DNA of 64,000 bases from a virus, in IMG/VR virus record IMGVR_UViG_3300044993_000080, positions 20,417 to 84,416 of that record; one strand, written 5' to 3'. Positions 38,274 through 45,796 of this stretch are shown in pieces (within the stretch, counting starts at the first letter, position 1; each line of letters starts with the position of its first letter). Both the position numbers and the translations under genes were made by a program. The notes under the pieces are model-generated. The model saw only the letters and a list, made by a program, of their open reading frames with translations. It did not search any database and was not told the DNA's origin.

Positions 38274-38663
38274 TTAACTCTTTCGAGCGTCCACAATCTT
38301 GCCCCAGTCTGCCCGCGTCTTGTTTTTGTGGCAAATCTTGCACCGGGTCCGCAAGTTGCTCGGTTGCCAGTGTTCGGGCCTATTGGCGAGCCGCAAAGGC
38401 GTATCGTGATCGGCTTCCCAATCATCGGTGATTTGGCCGCAATCGCAGCACTTGCCCTTATCGCGGCCCCACAGAAAACGCCGGGTAACGGCGGGGTCGC
38501 TCATTATCTTCCACCTGACTAGACATAGCTGATGCCAGCGGCGGCGGGTCTGGATCATCCCACCCTCGGTGATTGGCTCTCCGCACATCCGGCACCATCC
38601 GGGCCTTGCGCTCTCGTAAAACGGTGGGCGGGGTGGACGACGGTGAACCTGCTTCCGCGTCAT
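38274..38663 (-). CDS. HNH endonuclease
   Basis: 129 residues from ATG 38663 (ATGA overlap). The HNH core is clear: KCCDCGQITDDWEADHDTPL, HWQPSNLRTRCKICHKNKT, preceded by a second Cys set WCRMCGEPITEGG and RRWHQLC. N-terminal tag RKQVHRRPPRPPFYESARP. In phages such small HNH proteins may nick DNA at packaging or act as mobile elements; no intron or intein surrounds it. Confidence 0.88.
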   Translation of the reverse strand: MTRKQVHRRPPRPPFYESARPGWCRMCGEPITEGGMIQTRRRWHQLCLVRWKIMSDPAVTRRFLWGRDKGKCCDCGQITDDWEADHDTPLRLANRPEHWQPSNLRTRCKICHKNKTRADWGKIVDARKS

Positions 38664-38905
38664 ACCACGATGGCCCGTGCTTCCTCCCGGCATAGCATCT
38701 CGGGCCGGACCGGGCGGTTGGTCTTGTGGGGTAGGAACTCGTAGTCCCAGTCAACCCATACGGCTCCGACGCGTTCGCTGGAAAGATGCGAGACCCTGCC
38801 GTGCCACACGACCCTCTGTCCCCTCCGCTTGGCGAGGATAGAGGTCACTAGACAAGGCTCGACCGTGCGAACGCGCATACCCGGCTGGAAGTCTTCTCGG
38901 TCCAT
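38660..38905 (-). CDS. Small beta-rich protein, paralogue of the broken gene at 21819
   Basis: 81 residues from ATG 38905 (TGATG overlap with the ligase stop). MRVRTVEPCLVTSI, then GQRVVWHGRVSHLSSERVGA and WDYEFLPHKTNRPVRPEM. An SH3-like or KOW-like small domain is possible. The frameshifted copy near 22000 shares about half of its residues. Confidence 0.75.
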   Translation of the reverse strand: MDREDFQPGMRVRTVEPCLVTSILAKRRGQRVVWHGRVSHLSSERVGAVWVDWDYEFLPHKTNRPVRPEMLCREEARAIVV

Positions 38906-39870
38906 CACATATCCAGTGGTGAGCGAATGTTCTTGAATGAAGGGAAGCGCGGGGCCTTCTGCGCGCCGTGCGGCTTGTGTCTGTAGGTCAAGATCGCGCT
39001 CCCAATGTAGCGGTCCCGGTTCTCCCAGAACTCTTTGCCCATAGCGTGGTCAAATCCCGTCCCGCAGTCGAACTCGACCCCTGTGAGCCGGTCCCGGCAC
39101 TTCCACGCGCCTAGCCGCCCCAGAGGCCGCCGTGCGTCAACCGTGGACGCCCGCTCTAGGAACCCCTGCTCGTTGCGCACACCCTCGTTAGTGTTCTCGA
39201 ATGCCTCGACCGCTCCGATGATGTCGGCTTCGGAAGTCGCCCACGCAGTGAGCCGCATCAAGCCCTGTTCCTTTACAGTCGAGCGCCCGAACTTGTAGGG
39301 CGCATCCAGCCTGCGGTAAACTAGGCCTTCCAGCCGCTGCTCGACAACCCAACGCCGCTCTACATGATCCACCTGCTCCTGTGAGCGGCAAACGGTAAAC
39401 GGCACGATGTCAACCCACTCGGGCACCCGGCGGTCTGCCACCATCGCCTCGATGTGCTTGCGGCGATCCCGAAAGGGCATATCGCGGTCGATGCCGTTCT
39501 CGGGCGTCGGTTGGATGTCGAACAGATACCAGCGCAACTTCGGAGTGTAGGCTACCGTCATCACTGCGCTCGTAGTGCGGTTGCAAAGCCACTGGCCGCC
39601 CGGATCGAATACACCGTCCGTATCGGTGATAAACTCACCGTCGAGCCCGTCGAGATTGAAGCCTGCGTCGTGCGCCATACTGAACATGTGGTTGAGATAG
39701 CGATTGGGGAACGCCTTCAGGCGGCGGGTGAAGGGCTTCGCGTGGCGGCACAAGCCACGCACTCCGTCCACCTTGCCGGTGACGCCGATGGGCCACGTGA
39801 TCTGGCTGGGGTCCGGCGCGGTAGCGGCAAGCATGGGGTGTCCCGGAAACTTATCAGTAGGCGCAGTCAC
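38905..39870 (-). CDS. ATP-dependent DNA ligase
   Basis: 321 residues from GTG 39870 (GTGA overlap; GGAG upstream). Nucleotidyltransferase motifs: I VTGKVDGVRGL with Lys 33, III LDGEFITDTD, IIIa YLFDIQ, IV EGLVYRRLDAPYKFGR, V near RLTAWATSEA. The OB-like C-terminus includes RDRLTGVEFDCGTGFDHAMG. It joins nicks during replication and recombination, with AMP bound to Lys 33. Length fits T7-type ligases. Confidence 0.92.
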   Translation of the reverse strand: MTAPTDKFPGHPMLAATAPDPSQITWPIGVTGKVDGVRGLCRHAKPFTRRLKAFPNRYLNHMFSMAHDAGFNLDGLDGEFITDTDGVFDPGGQWLCNRTTSAVMTVAYTPKLRWYLFDIQPTPENGIDRDMPFRDRRKHIEAMVADRRVPEWVDIVPFTVCRSQEQVDHVERRWVVEQRLEGLVYRRLDAPYKFGRSTVKEQGLMRLTAWATSEADIIGAVEAFENTNEGVRNEQGFLERASTVDARRPLGRLGAWKCRDRLTGVEFDCGTGFDHAMGKEFWENRDRYIGSAILTYRHKPHGAQKAPRFPSFKNIRSPLDM

Positions 39871-40100
39871 GAGACCTTCTCCTTCATCTTGGTAGCGAAC
39901 GCGATCCCGCCAGCTACCCACTGCTCGTGGGCCATGTCGCTGAAGCGCGGGCACATCACGCTCTGTGTTTCAAAAGCCCCGGTAGGTCCGTCGATGTCAT
40001 CGAACTCGTAGTAGTGGTAGCCATCACCCCGGTATAGCCTCACCTCCGGGTGCCCTGCCGCCGCGATGGCCTTGGTGACAGTGTGAACGCCGCGTGCCAT
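39867..40100 (-). CDS. Small protein upstream of ligase
   Basis: 77 residues with overlaps at both ends. HPEVRLYRGDGYHYYEFDDI, then FSDMAHEQWVAGGIAFATKM, resembling small phage proteins of unknown function with a VYRGDGYFYF-like block. Confidence 0.75.
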   Translation of the reverse strand: MARGVHTVTKAIAAAGHPEVRLYRGDGYHYYEFDDIDGPTGAFETQSVMCPRFSDMAHEQWVAGGIAFATKMKEKVS

Positions 40101-40300
40101 CAGGCGAACTCGGCCACGAGACAGGCAAGCTCTTCGTCCATGTCGATCATGCGGCTCCAGTCATCTTCCGACAGGTGCTCGCGCTGATCGTCGCTGATCC
40201 ACGGATAGGCTTGCGACAGGTGGATGATGTCCCCGTCCGCGTTGCGTTGGAGCGCGGCAAACTCGGCATCGGTGAACTGCTCGGTGCGGTCATCAAACAT
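40100..40300 (-). CDS. Small acidic protein
   Basis: 66 residues from ATG 40300, 6 bases after GGGAG. FTDAEFAALQRNADGDIIHL, then WSRMIDMDEELACLVAEFA. Helical, acidic. First gene of the ligase transcript. Confidence 0.7.
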   Translation of the reverse strand: MFDDRTEQFTDAEFAALQRNADGDIIHLSQAYPWISDDQREHLSEDDWSRMIDMDEELACLVAEFA

Positions 40301-40325
40301 TTGAAATCTCCCTTTCGACCCCTCA

Positions 40326-40354
40326 ATCATGGCTTAGGCGAGATTTTATGTCAA
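40326..40354 (-). promoter_or_regulatory. Early-type promoter (duplicated cassette 3)
   Basis: -35 TTGACA, spacer TAAAATCTCGCCTAAGC, -10 CATGAT; a palindrome variant lies 8 bases upstream. Drives ligase and HNH genes. Confidence 0.8.
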
Positions 40355-40362
40355 GCGAAAAC

Positions 40363-40376
40363 CGCAACGGGTTGCA
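40363..40376. repeat. Dispersed palindrome, variant CGCAACGGGTTGCA
   Basis: One mismatch; 8 bases upstream of the -35 box at 40354. Confidence 0.75.
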
Positions 40377-40390
40377 AGGTTTCATTAACG

Positions 40391-40425
40391 AAAACCGCCG
40401 CCTCTCCCAGCCGGAAAGGCGGCGG
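40391..40425 (-). terminator. Intrinsic terminator
   Basis: CCGCCGCCT / AGGCGGCGG stem (40417-40425 with 40395-40403 on the plus strand), then TTTT on the minus strand. Ends the transcript of the 419-residue gene. Confidence 0.85.
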
Positions 40426-40455
40426 CTCTGCTTCGTTACGACCGGAAGGTGGCCC

Positions 40456-41715
40456 CTACGCGGTCGCTTCGGTGACTTTGGGTTCTTCGACTTCCGCCCC
40501 AGCGTCGAACTCGAACTCGCTGCCGTCCGCATCGACATAGCTGATCTTCTGGAGACCAAACTTGGCGGCCATCAATTCGAGCGTGTCTTCGAGCGAGAGG
40601 TCCGTGCCGGTTCCGGTGCCGCGCCAGTCGCCGCAGATGTATATCAGCGCCTTGTTCAGGTCCTGCTCGCCGATCTGGGTCTGCGCTTCCTTGAGGGCTT
40701 CGTTGACCGTGTTGGCGTCCTCTTCGGCGATCTTGAAGGTGAACGTGGTCAGTTGCACCGTCTCGTTCTGACCGCGCGTCGTGACCTTGTAGGACTTCTT
40801 GATGTGCGCGATCAACTCGTCCCGCGTCATCTCGTCGGCCTTCTTGGTCAGCTTGTCGAAGTCGCGCTTCAGTTCCGCCGCGTCGATGCGCGCCAGTTCC
40901 TTGAGCTTCGACCACCCGATGCTGGCGAGCGACGCTTCGTCCGCGCCGATCATGGCGAACTTGACGTAAATCTTCATCAGGTAGTCGGCCTTGCGCGGCT
41001 CGATACCCAGCGTCTCGCGGACGTAACTCTCGAAGCCCTTGCTGCCGTCGTAGCCCAACGATTTGTAGGCCCCGGTCTCACGGATATGGCGCAAGACGCC
41101 GCCCAGCGTGAAATCGGTCTGCTCGGCACGATCCACCAGCGCCTTGGCGGCTTCCAGTGCATCCTGCTCGGACAGGATTTCCTTGACGCTGGCGAGGTCC
41201 GCGATTTCGGTAACGGCGGTCGCCTTGATTTCGGCCTTGGGTTCCGTCTTGGCGGCGGCCTTGGTGTTCGCCTTGGTGTTCGCCTTGGACTTGGCCTTCG
41301 GAGACGCCTTGGCAGGCCCGGCAGCGGCGGCTCCGGCTTTCGCCTTGGCAGTCGCCTTGGACTTCGCAGCCGGTTTCGCTTCGACCACCTCTTCGACTTC
41401 GACCGCCTCCTCGACTTCGACCGCCTCCTCGACCGCCTCCTCGACTTCGCCTTCGTCATCGAGTTCTGCGAGTTCCAGCTCTTCGGGGAACACGCGCTCG
41501 GCATACTTGGGCGTGCCGTCATCATTCAGGATGTCGTTGCCTTCATCATCGACGGCTACCACCACGATGTCCGCTTCGTTTTCGAAGCGTTCGATCCGCA
41601 CGGGCATATCCGCTTCAAGGACGGTCTCCTGACCTTCCTCGATTTGGGCGTAGCCCTTGAAAATCGCGTAGCCGTTGACCTTGAAGCCAGCGGCGATTGC
41701 AGGATGTTCTGCCAT
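40456..41715 (-). CDS. Charge-segmented protein with C-terminal folded domain
   Basis: 419 residues in three parts: a beta-rich N-terminus (residues 1-75), an acidic repeat (VEEAVEVEEAVEVEEVVEA, 18-bp DNA repeats), a basic Ala/Lys stretch with KANTKANTKA, and a folded C-terminal half with TDFTLGGVLRHIRETGAYKS, SYVRETLGIEPRKADYLMKI and SIGWSKLKELARI. The last block recurs in phage and plasmid proteins without known function. Own promoter and terminator, so expressed as a single gene. Confidence 0.78.
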   Translation of the reverse strand: MAEHPAIAAGFKVNGYAIFKGYAQIEEGQETVLEADMPVRIERFENEADIVVVAVDDEGNDILNDDGTPKYAERVFPEELELAELDDEGEVEEAVEEAVEVEEAVEVEEVVEAKPAAKSKATAKAKAGAAAAGPAKASPKAKSKANTKANTKAAAKTEPKAEIKATAVTEIADLASVKEILSEQDALEAAKALVDRAEQTDFTLGGVLRHIRETGAYKSLGYDGSKGFESYVRETLGIEPRKADYLMKIYVKFAMIGADEASLASIGWSKLKELARIDAAELKRDFDKLTKKADEMTRDELIAHIKKSYKVTTRGQNETVQLTTFTFKIAEEDANTVNEALKEAQTQIGEQDLNKALIYICGDWRGTGTGTDLSLEDTLELMAAKFGLQKISYVDADGSEFEFDAGAEVEEPKVTEATA

Positions 41716-41784
41716 TTTCTCACTCCGTTTATCTGACCCTTAGGTCAACCTAGGCCCGCTCTCCTCTCGGCAACGGGCCTGCAC

Positions 41785-41813
41785 ACAATAGGCAAAACGA
41801 CATTTTATGTCAA
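41785..41813 (-). promoter_or_regulatory. Early-type promoter
   Basis: -35 TTGACA, spacer TAAAATGTCGTTTTGCC, -10 TATTGT; exact palindrome 7 bases upstream. Long leader with CCGAGAGGAGAG. Confidence 0.8.
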
Positions 41814-41820
41814 GCGAAAC

Positions 41821-41834
41821 TGCAACCCGTTGCA
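41821..41834. repeat. 14-bp dispersed palindrome TGCAACCCGTTGCA
   Basis: Exact copy, 7 bases upstream of the -35 box at 41813. Confidence 0.92.
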
Positions 41835-41843
41835 AGCGCAGGG

Positions 41844-42416
41844 TCACACCATCAACTCGACAGCGGCTAGGGCATCTTTTTGGGGAGAGGTGAGACTGAA
41901 CGCATCACCATGTAGAAACGCTCCGATTAAGATGCTGACACACGCTGCGTCTGCTTCGTCCTCTTGCTCGACCGATATGCCGTAACGCTGGCGCAAATGC
42001 AAGCGCACTTCCTTCTTGGGTGTGTTGCCCTTGCAAGTTATGAACTTCTTCACGGTCGTGGGCGTCCCTATGTAAGACACAACGCCGCGCTCCAGTAGCT
42101 CCAGCTTGGCAACCCCGCCCCACTCTCCGAGTGCGTGGTGCCGGGATGTGGACCCAAACGAGTAACCCTCAACACCTCCGATGACTTTGCCCGTCCAGCA
42201 AACATTGCAGTCCAGCACCCGGCGCATCCGGTCCCGTAGGTCTCGCAGACGGTGAGTGCCGCGAAGTGGCGAGGCAATTGAGAAAGTCTCGATATGGCCG
42301 TCTTTATAGACAGCGATGCCCGTGTTGGTCAGCGATAAGTCCAACCCGATAATCGTCTCGGAAAGCCGGGGGAGACCCGACTGTATTGGCCGGGTGCGAG
42401 GGCGCGGGCTCGTCAT
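41844..42416 (-). CDS. RuvC-like Holliday junction resolvase
   Basis: 190 residues from ATG 42416 (ATGA overlap); the longer upstream frame overlaps the nuclease gene and is rejected. RNase H-fold acidic residues are visible: SETIIGLDLSLTNTGIAVY (first Asp), VIGGVEGYSFG (Glu), and EQEDEADAACVSILIG near the end (Asp pair). It resolves branched DNA before packaging. N-terminal tag SPRPRTRPIQ. Family call confident, exact substrate inferred. Confidence 0.88.
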   Translation of the reverse strand: MTSPRPRTRPIQSGLPRLSETIIGLDLSLTNTGIAVYKDGHIETFSIASPLRGTHRLRDLRDRMRRVLDCNVCWTGKVIGGVEGYSFGSTSRHHALGEWGGVAKLELLERGVVSYIGTPTTVKKFITCKGNTPKKEVRLHLRQRYGISVEQEDEADAACVSILIGAFLHGDAFSLTSPQKDALAAVELMV

Positions 42417-43444
42417 GGCAAGCTGAAGCACAGGTTGGCTCGCTTGCACCCCTTGGCGCGGGTGCATGTCGGCGTTACGCATGGTCTGGGCAAAAGGCGT
42501 CGATCTAGGTTGGCTTCCTTGATGCGCTGCGCGGCTGCGAACATCGCGTCGATCTGCGGTTGCCACTGTTCCCAATGGACGTGGTATTCCTTATAGACAG
42601 CACGGGTGCCGCCGAACTTAAAGTCCTTTCGGCCATAGACGATAATGGCTATGTCCATCACCGGATAACCCATCAACTTGTAAAGGTGACGGTATCCGAG
42701 AACCTGCAACACGTGGTCTGCCAACGGGCTCTTGAGCGCGTCGAACTGGTCCTTGGCCATGCTCTTGATTTCTACGGGCAGATAGAAACCCATTTCAATC
42801 AACGTGAAGTCCGGGGAGCCAACTACGGCAGCCTCGTGGTCAATCAATAGCGGCTCGCGGTAATACTCAAGGTGCCCCCAGCACGTCCCACACGTGCGCG
42901 TGGCGGGATAGCTACCCACGTGCTCCGAATGGCCGCACCTGCATACCCATTTACCGTGGACGCCATGGAAAGCTCGCGCCTTGATCGCGCTCTCTCGGAT
43001 GTGCTTTTCGACCGCCCGGCCTATCGCCCAGATAATCTTCATGCCGCCACTCACTGTCTCGTGGATGGGCACGCCGTGCTGGCGACTGATTGTCTGTTCA
43101 CGCTCACACACTCCGATCAGGCTGGAAAGGTGCGTGTATCCGTATTCGTTGCCCCCAGAGCGAGTGATGCGCGGATTGGCGTCCCCAGAGCCGACAAGCC
43201 GGGTAACATGCTCCGGATCAAGCTGCGGCTGGCTTCGGGTAATTTGTCGGACGTCCGGCGTGGGTAAGTCATCCGCGCTGCGCGACAGGACCGGGGCGCG
43301 GATGGTTGTGGGTTCCCGGGTAGTGACGATCCGGGGAGTGGGCGGCTCGTAAGGCATCATGTGCTTAATGTGCTTAGGGCCATGCACCGGGTCTTCGCGG
43401 ACCGGGAAGGGCGAGTGTCGTGTGAAGCGCTCAAAAAGGCTCAC
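42413..43444 (-). CDS. PD-(D/E)xK exonuclease, Cas4/RecB-like
   Basis: 343 residues from GTG 43444 (GTGA overlap). Catalytic core VVGSPDFTLIEMGFYLPVEI (D, then E-x-K in VEIKSM), followed by PLADHVLQVLGYRHLYKLMG, the QxxxY motif of the Cas4/AddB group. A Cys set lies before it (CRCGHSEH, CGTCWG) and at the C-terminus (CVTPTCTRAKGCKRANLC), possibly zinc or iron-sulfur ligands. Probably resects DNA ends in recombination with the RecA-like ATPase. Disordered N-terminus with Pro/Arg tags. Confidence 0.88.
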   Translation of the reverse strand: MSLFERFTRHSPFPVREDPVHGPKHIKHMMPYEPPTPRIVTTREPTTIRAPVLSRSADDLPTPDVRQITRSQPQLDPEHVTRLVGSGDANPRITRSGGNEYGYTHLSSLIGVCEREQTISRQHGVPIHETVSGGMKIIWAIGRAVEKHIRESAIKARAFHGVHGKWVCRCGHSEHVGSYPATRTCGTCWGHLEYYREPLLIDHEAAVVGSPDFTLIEMGFYLPVEIKSMAKDQFDALKSPLADHVLQVLGYRHLYKLMGYPVMDIAIIVYGRKDFKFGGTRAVYKEYHVHWEQWQPQIDAMFAAAQRIKEANLDRRLLPRPCVTPTCTRAKGCKRANLCFSLP

Positions 43445-43806
43445 TTTGCACCCCGTTGCAAAAGCACGTCGAGAACCCATGTTTCCATGACTAGCACGGT
43501 CTTCGGGCTCCGGGACGTGTTATCAATCTCGATCTCCATAACTGGCACCTCGCCTGCCTGAAGCGCGGCGGTCTCAATCTTCTCGATCATGTCGAGCGTC
43601 ACGCTGAAACTCTTAGCCTTAGTCGTCTTGCACTCGATCCGGCTAATCCTCTTGATCCTCACATCGCCCTTCTCGAAGTCACCAGCGCCCGATGCCTTTG
43701 TGACGTTCCCTCCCACGCGCCGCGCCGTGCTGCGCTCCTGCTTGCGGGATCGGTGAACGCTGGGGTGCTGGCCCTTCAGGCGCTTCGGCAGTCGAAGGTC
43801 ACTCAC
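43441..43806 (-). CDS. PD-(D/E)xK Holliday-junction-resolvase-like endonuclease
   Basis: 121 residues coupled by ATGA to the RecA-like gene. SRKQERSTARRVGGNVTKAS, GDFEKGDVRIKRISRIECKT and TKAKSFSVTLDMIEKI fit the archaeal Hjc/phage resolvase-like group: first Glu, GDVR, then E-x-K. Small basic protein. It may act as a second resolvase beside the RuvC-like enzyme. Confidence 0.82.
   Translation of the reverse strand: MSDLRLPKRLKGQHPSVHRSRKQERSTARRVGGNVTKASGAGDFEKGDVRIKRISRIECKTTKAKSFSVTLDMIEKIETAALQAGEVPVMEIEIDNTSRSPKTVLVMETWVLDVLLQRGAK
43447..43460. repeat. Dispersed palindrome, variant TGCACCCCGTTGCA
   Basis: One mismatch; at the junction of the resolvase-like gene and the Cas4-like gene start. 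Confidence 0.7.
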
Positions 43807-44906
43807 AGATAGCTCCGGCTCTTACCCTTGCTGACGCGGTAATCACCAATCAACTCATGCTTGGTCTGCTCGAAAAAGTCGAGGTCGCTGTAGAAATAAT
43901 CTGCGATGTCCTGAAGCCGTCCAAACTTCTGGTCCAGATTGCGAATACGCCAACTGGAGCCCCCGCCTGTAACCGCACCTACCGCCTTGGCCCATGTCAC
44001 CACGGCGCGAGCGTCATCAATGAAGCCTTGCCCCAACGGGTGTTCCGGGTTTCGCACCATCAGGAACTCACCCTCACGAGCAGCAACCCCGACCTTGTTT
44101 TTCTTGATTGTAAAGGCGTGTTCGTTGTAATTGATCTGCTGGTGGCCAGCTTCGTCGCGGCCTTCCTGTTCCTTGTTCTTGAACTCGATCTTGACCCCTG
44201 CGAGGTAGTGCTGCGCCAACCCGCCCGGCAACACTCGCGGGTCCCCTCGAAATACACCGATCTTGTTGCGCCACTGATTGACAAGATACAGGGCAACGCG
44301 GTGCCCACGATGGCGCTCGGCGATAAAGTCCGATTGCACAACTGAACAGAAACGCGCAATCAACTTGGCTTGTGTGCCAACATCCGCGTCCTCGAAGCTC
44401 TTTTCCTTGACCGCTTTCGGGATCAGCCCCGCAAGGCTATCCACCATGACCGTGCTCACCTCTTTGGACTTTACCACGGCGCAAGCGATGTCGAGCGCCT
44501 GCTCCCCGTTCTCCGGCTGAACTAGGACAAGCTCTTCATTATTGATGCCGTGCACCGCACCCCAGTCCGGCATGTAAGTGCCTTCGATGTCGATCAGCAC
44601 CGCCCGGCGGTCTGGGTATTTCTTCTGTGACTGGCCAATGAACTTGTAGCCCATAGTGGACTTGCCGCTGTGCTCCCATCCATAGCCCAGCGTCGCAAGT
44701 CCTTCCGGCAAGCCGCCCAGTAGTGAGATGTCGAGCGCAAATATCCCTGTTGGTGTGTGCTTCCACTCCGGCTGCATGTCGGCGGTCGTGATGACGCCCG
44801 CACCATATGCCTTGGTGGTAGCTACTATGGTTTCGGCAAGCTCCCCCGTAATGATAGGTCCGCTGGTCTTGGGTCGTGAACGTGTGCGCGGCGCGGGCGA
44901 TGTCAT
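43803..44906 (-). CDS. RecA-like recombinase ATPase
   Basis: 367 residues. Walker A GWEHSGKST at residues 76-84, IDIEGTYMPDWGAVHGI with the catalytic Glu, Walker B VSTVMVDSLAGLIP, and an L2-like region NQWRNKIGVFRGDP then VLPGGLAQHYLAGVKIEF. It forms filaments on ssDNA for strand exchange. N-terminal tag SPAPRTRSRPK. It is coupled to both neighbours and followed by two nucleases. Length and motifs fit phage RecA/UvsX-type proteins. Confidence 0.92.
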   Translation of the reverse strand: MTSPAPRTRSRPKTSGPIITGELAETIVATTKAYGAGVITTADMQPEWKHTPTGIFALDISLLGGLPEGLATLGYGWEHSGKSTMGYKFIGQSQKKYPDRRAVLIDIEGTYMPDWGAVHGINNEELVLVQPENGEQALDIACAVVKSKEVSTVMVDSLAGLIPKAVKEKSFEDADVGTQAKLIARFCSVVQSDFIAERHRGHRVALYLVNQWRNKIGVFRGDPRVLPGGLAQHYLAGVKIEFKNKEQEGRDEAGHQQINYNEHAFTIKKNKVGVAAREGEFLMVRNPEHPLGQGFIDDARAVVTWAKAVGAVTGGGSSWRIRNLDQKFGRLQDIADYFYSDLDFFEQTKHELIGDYRVSKGKSRSYL

Positions 44907-45250
44907 GCGATTGGGGCTCCCGGTTGGTGGCGTGTGATTTGCGCGACGGGCGGCTCGCCCATGTCAGGTTCAGCACCGTTGACGATCTCGTCGATCAGGC
45001 TACTGGCGTAGTCTACGGTTTCCCGAACGTCCTCTTCATTGGGTAGGCAAGGTAAGTCCACCCGGACCTCGATCTTCATAAACTCGAAGTCATTGCTCAT
45101 CCTGCGGGTCGATGTCATACCGACTGCAACCCGTGCGACGTGCGGCGTCTCGAAGTCCGGGACCGGGACGCGGCGTTCCCGCTCTTCCGGCGCGCGACCA
45201 TAGGCCGTTCTACGCACCATCACGGTTCCGGGGTCAGGGCGCTCACTCAC
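44903..45250 (-). CDS. Unrecognised small protein
   Basis: 115 residues from GTG 45250 (GTGA overlap). N-terminal half basic (RRTAYGRAPEERERRVPVPD), C-terminal half beta then acidic helix (FMKIEVRVDLPCLPNEEDVR). It lies between the MerR-like and RecA-like genes. A degenerate TGCAACCCGTGCGA site lies inside at 45125. Confidence 0.72.
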   Translation of the reverse strand: MSERPDPGTVMVRRTAYGRAPEERERRVPVPDFETPHVARVAVGMTSTRRMSNDFEFMKIEVRVDLPCLPNEEDVRETVDYASSLIDEIVNGAEPDMGEPPVAQITRHQPGAPIA

Positions 45251-45786
45251 AGAATACTGCTCCTCTTGCGAGCGTCGGCAACTGCTGCGCGGGTAGCGTC
45301 GATGGCTTCGGCGTGGTCTCGGCGAAAATAATGAAGGTCTGCCAGAAACCAACCAAGCGTGTTGACGATAGCCTTGGCTTCGAGAGCCGTATAAACATCC
45401 ACCCACTGCCGCTCGTGCCCGGGGTTGCGGCCCTTGACCATTGCAGCCGGGATGCGACCATCAGCCGCCCACTGGCGGACCTGCTTTTCCGGGCGCTGGA
45501 ATATCCGGGCAAGCTCCTCTTTCGTGAAGGTGAGCACCTTGGGTTTGCCGGGGCGAGACATCAATTCCCGCATGGTGCCCGCGCAGTTTTCGCCCGGCTC
45601 CAACATATGAGCGTTGTTGCGGGGATCGAACGGCTTGTTGACGCCCGCCGCCTTGCGGTATCCGTTCCGGGCTTGCTGGTTCGCAGCCGCCCGATACTCG
45701 GGGTCCGTCCTGTATCGCTTCTTGCGCCGCTTGTTGCGCTCGTCATACCACCCGCCCGTGTAAGGGCCGCGATTTTCGGTAGCCAT
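45247..45786 (-). CDS. MerR/excisionase-type helix-turn-helix protein
   Basis: 179 residues from ATG 45786, 7-8 bases after GAGGAG. Residues about 85-125 form a MerR-like winged helix: TFTKEELARIFQRPEKQVRQ, WAADGRIPAAMVKGRNPGHE. The N-terminal 55 residues are basic and the C-terminus is a helical tail. It may be a regulator of the recombination genes. Another candidate reader of the dispersed palindromes. Confidence 0.78.
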   Translation of the reverse strand: MATENRGPYTGGWYDERNKRRKKRYRTDPEYRAAANQQARNGYRKAAGVNKPFDPRNNAHMLEPGENCAGTMRELMSRPGKPKVLTFTKEELARIFQRPEKQVRQWAADGRIPAAMVKGRNPGHERQWVDVYTALEAKAIVNTLGWFLADLHYFRRDHAEAIDATRAAVADARKRSSIL

Positions 45787-45796
45787 GTCTGTCTCC

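Noticed and set aside
40348-41736. 462-codon plus-strand open frame
   Set aside because: Mirror of the charge-repeat gene on the minus strand; low-complexity codons leave the opposite strand without stops. It has no promoter and runs through the terminator.
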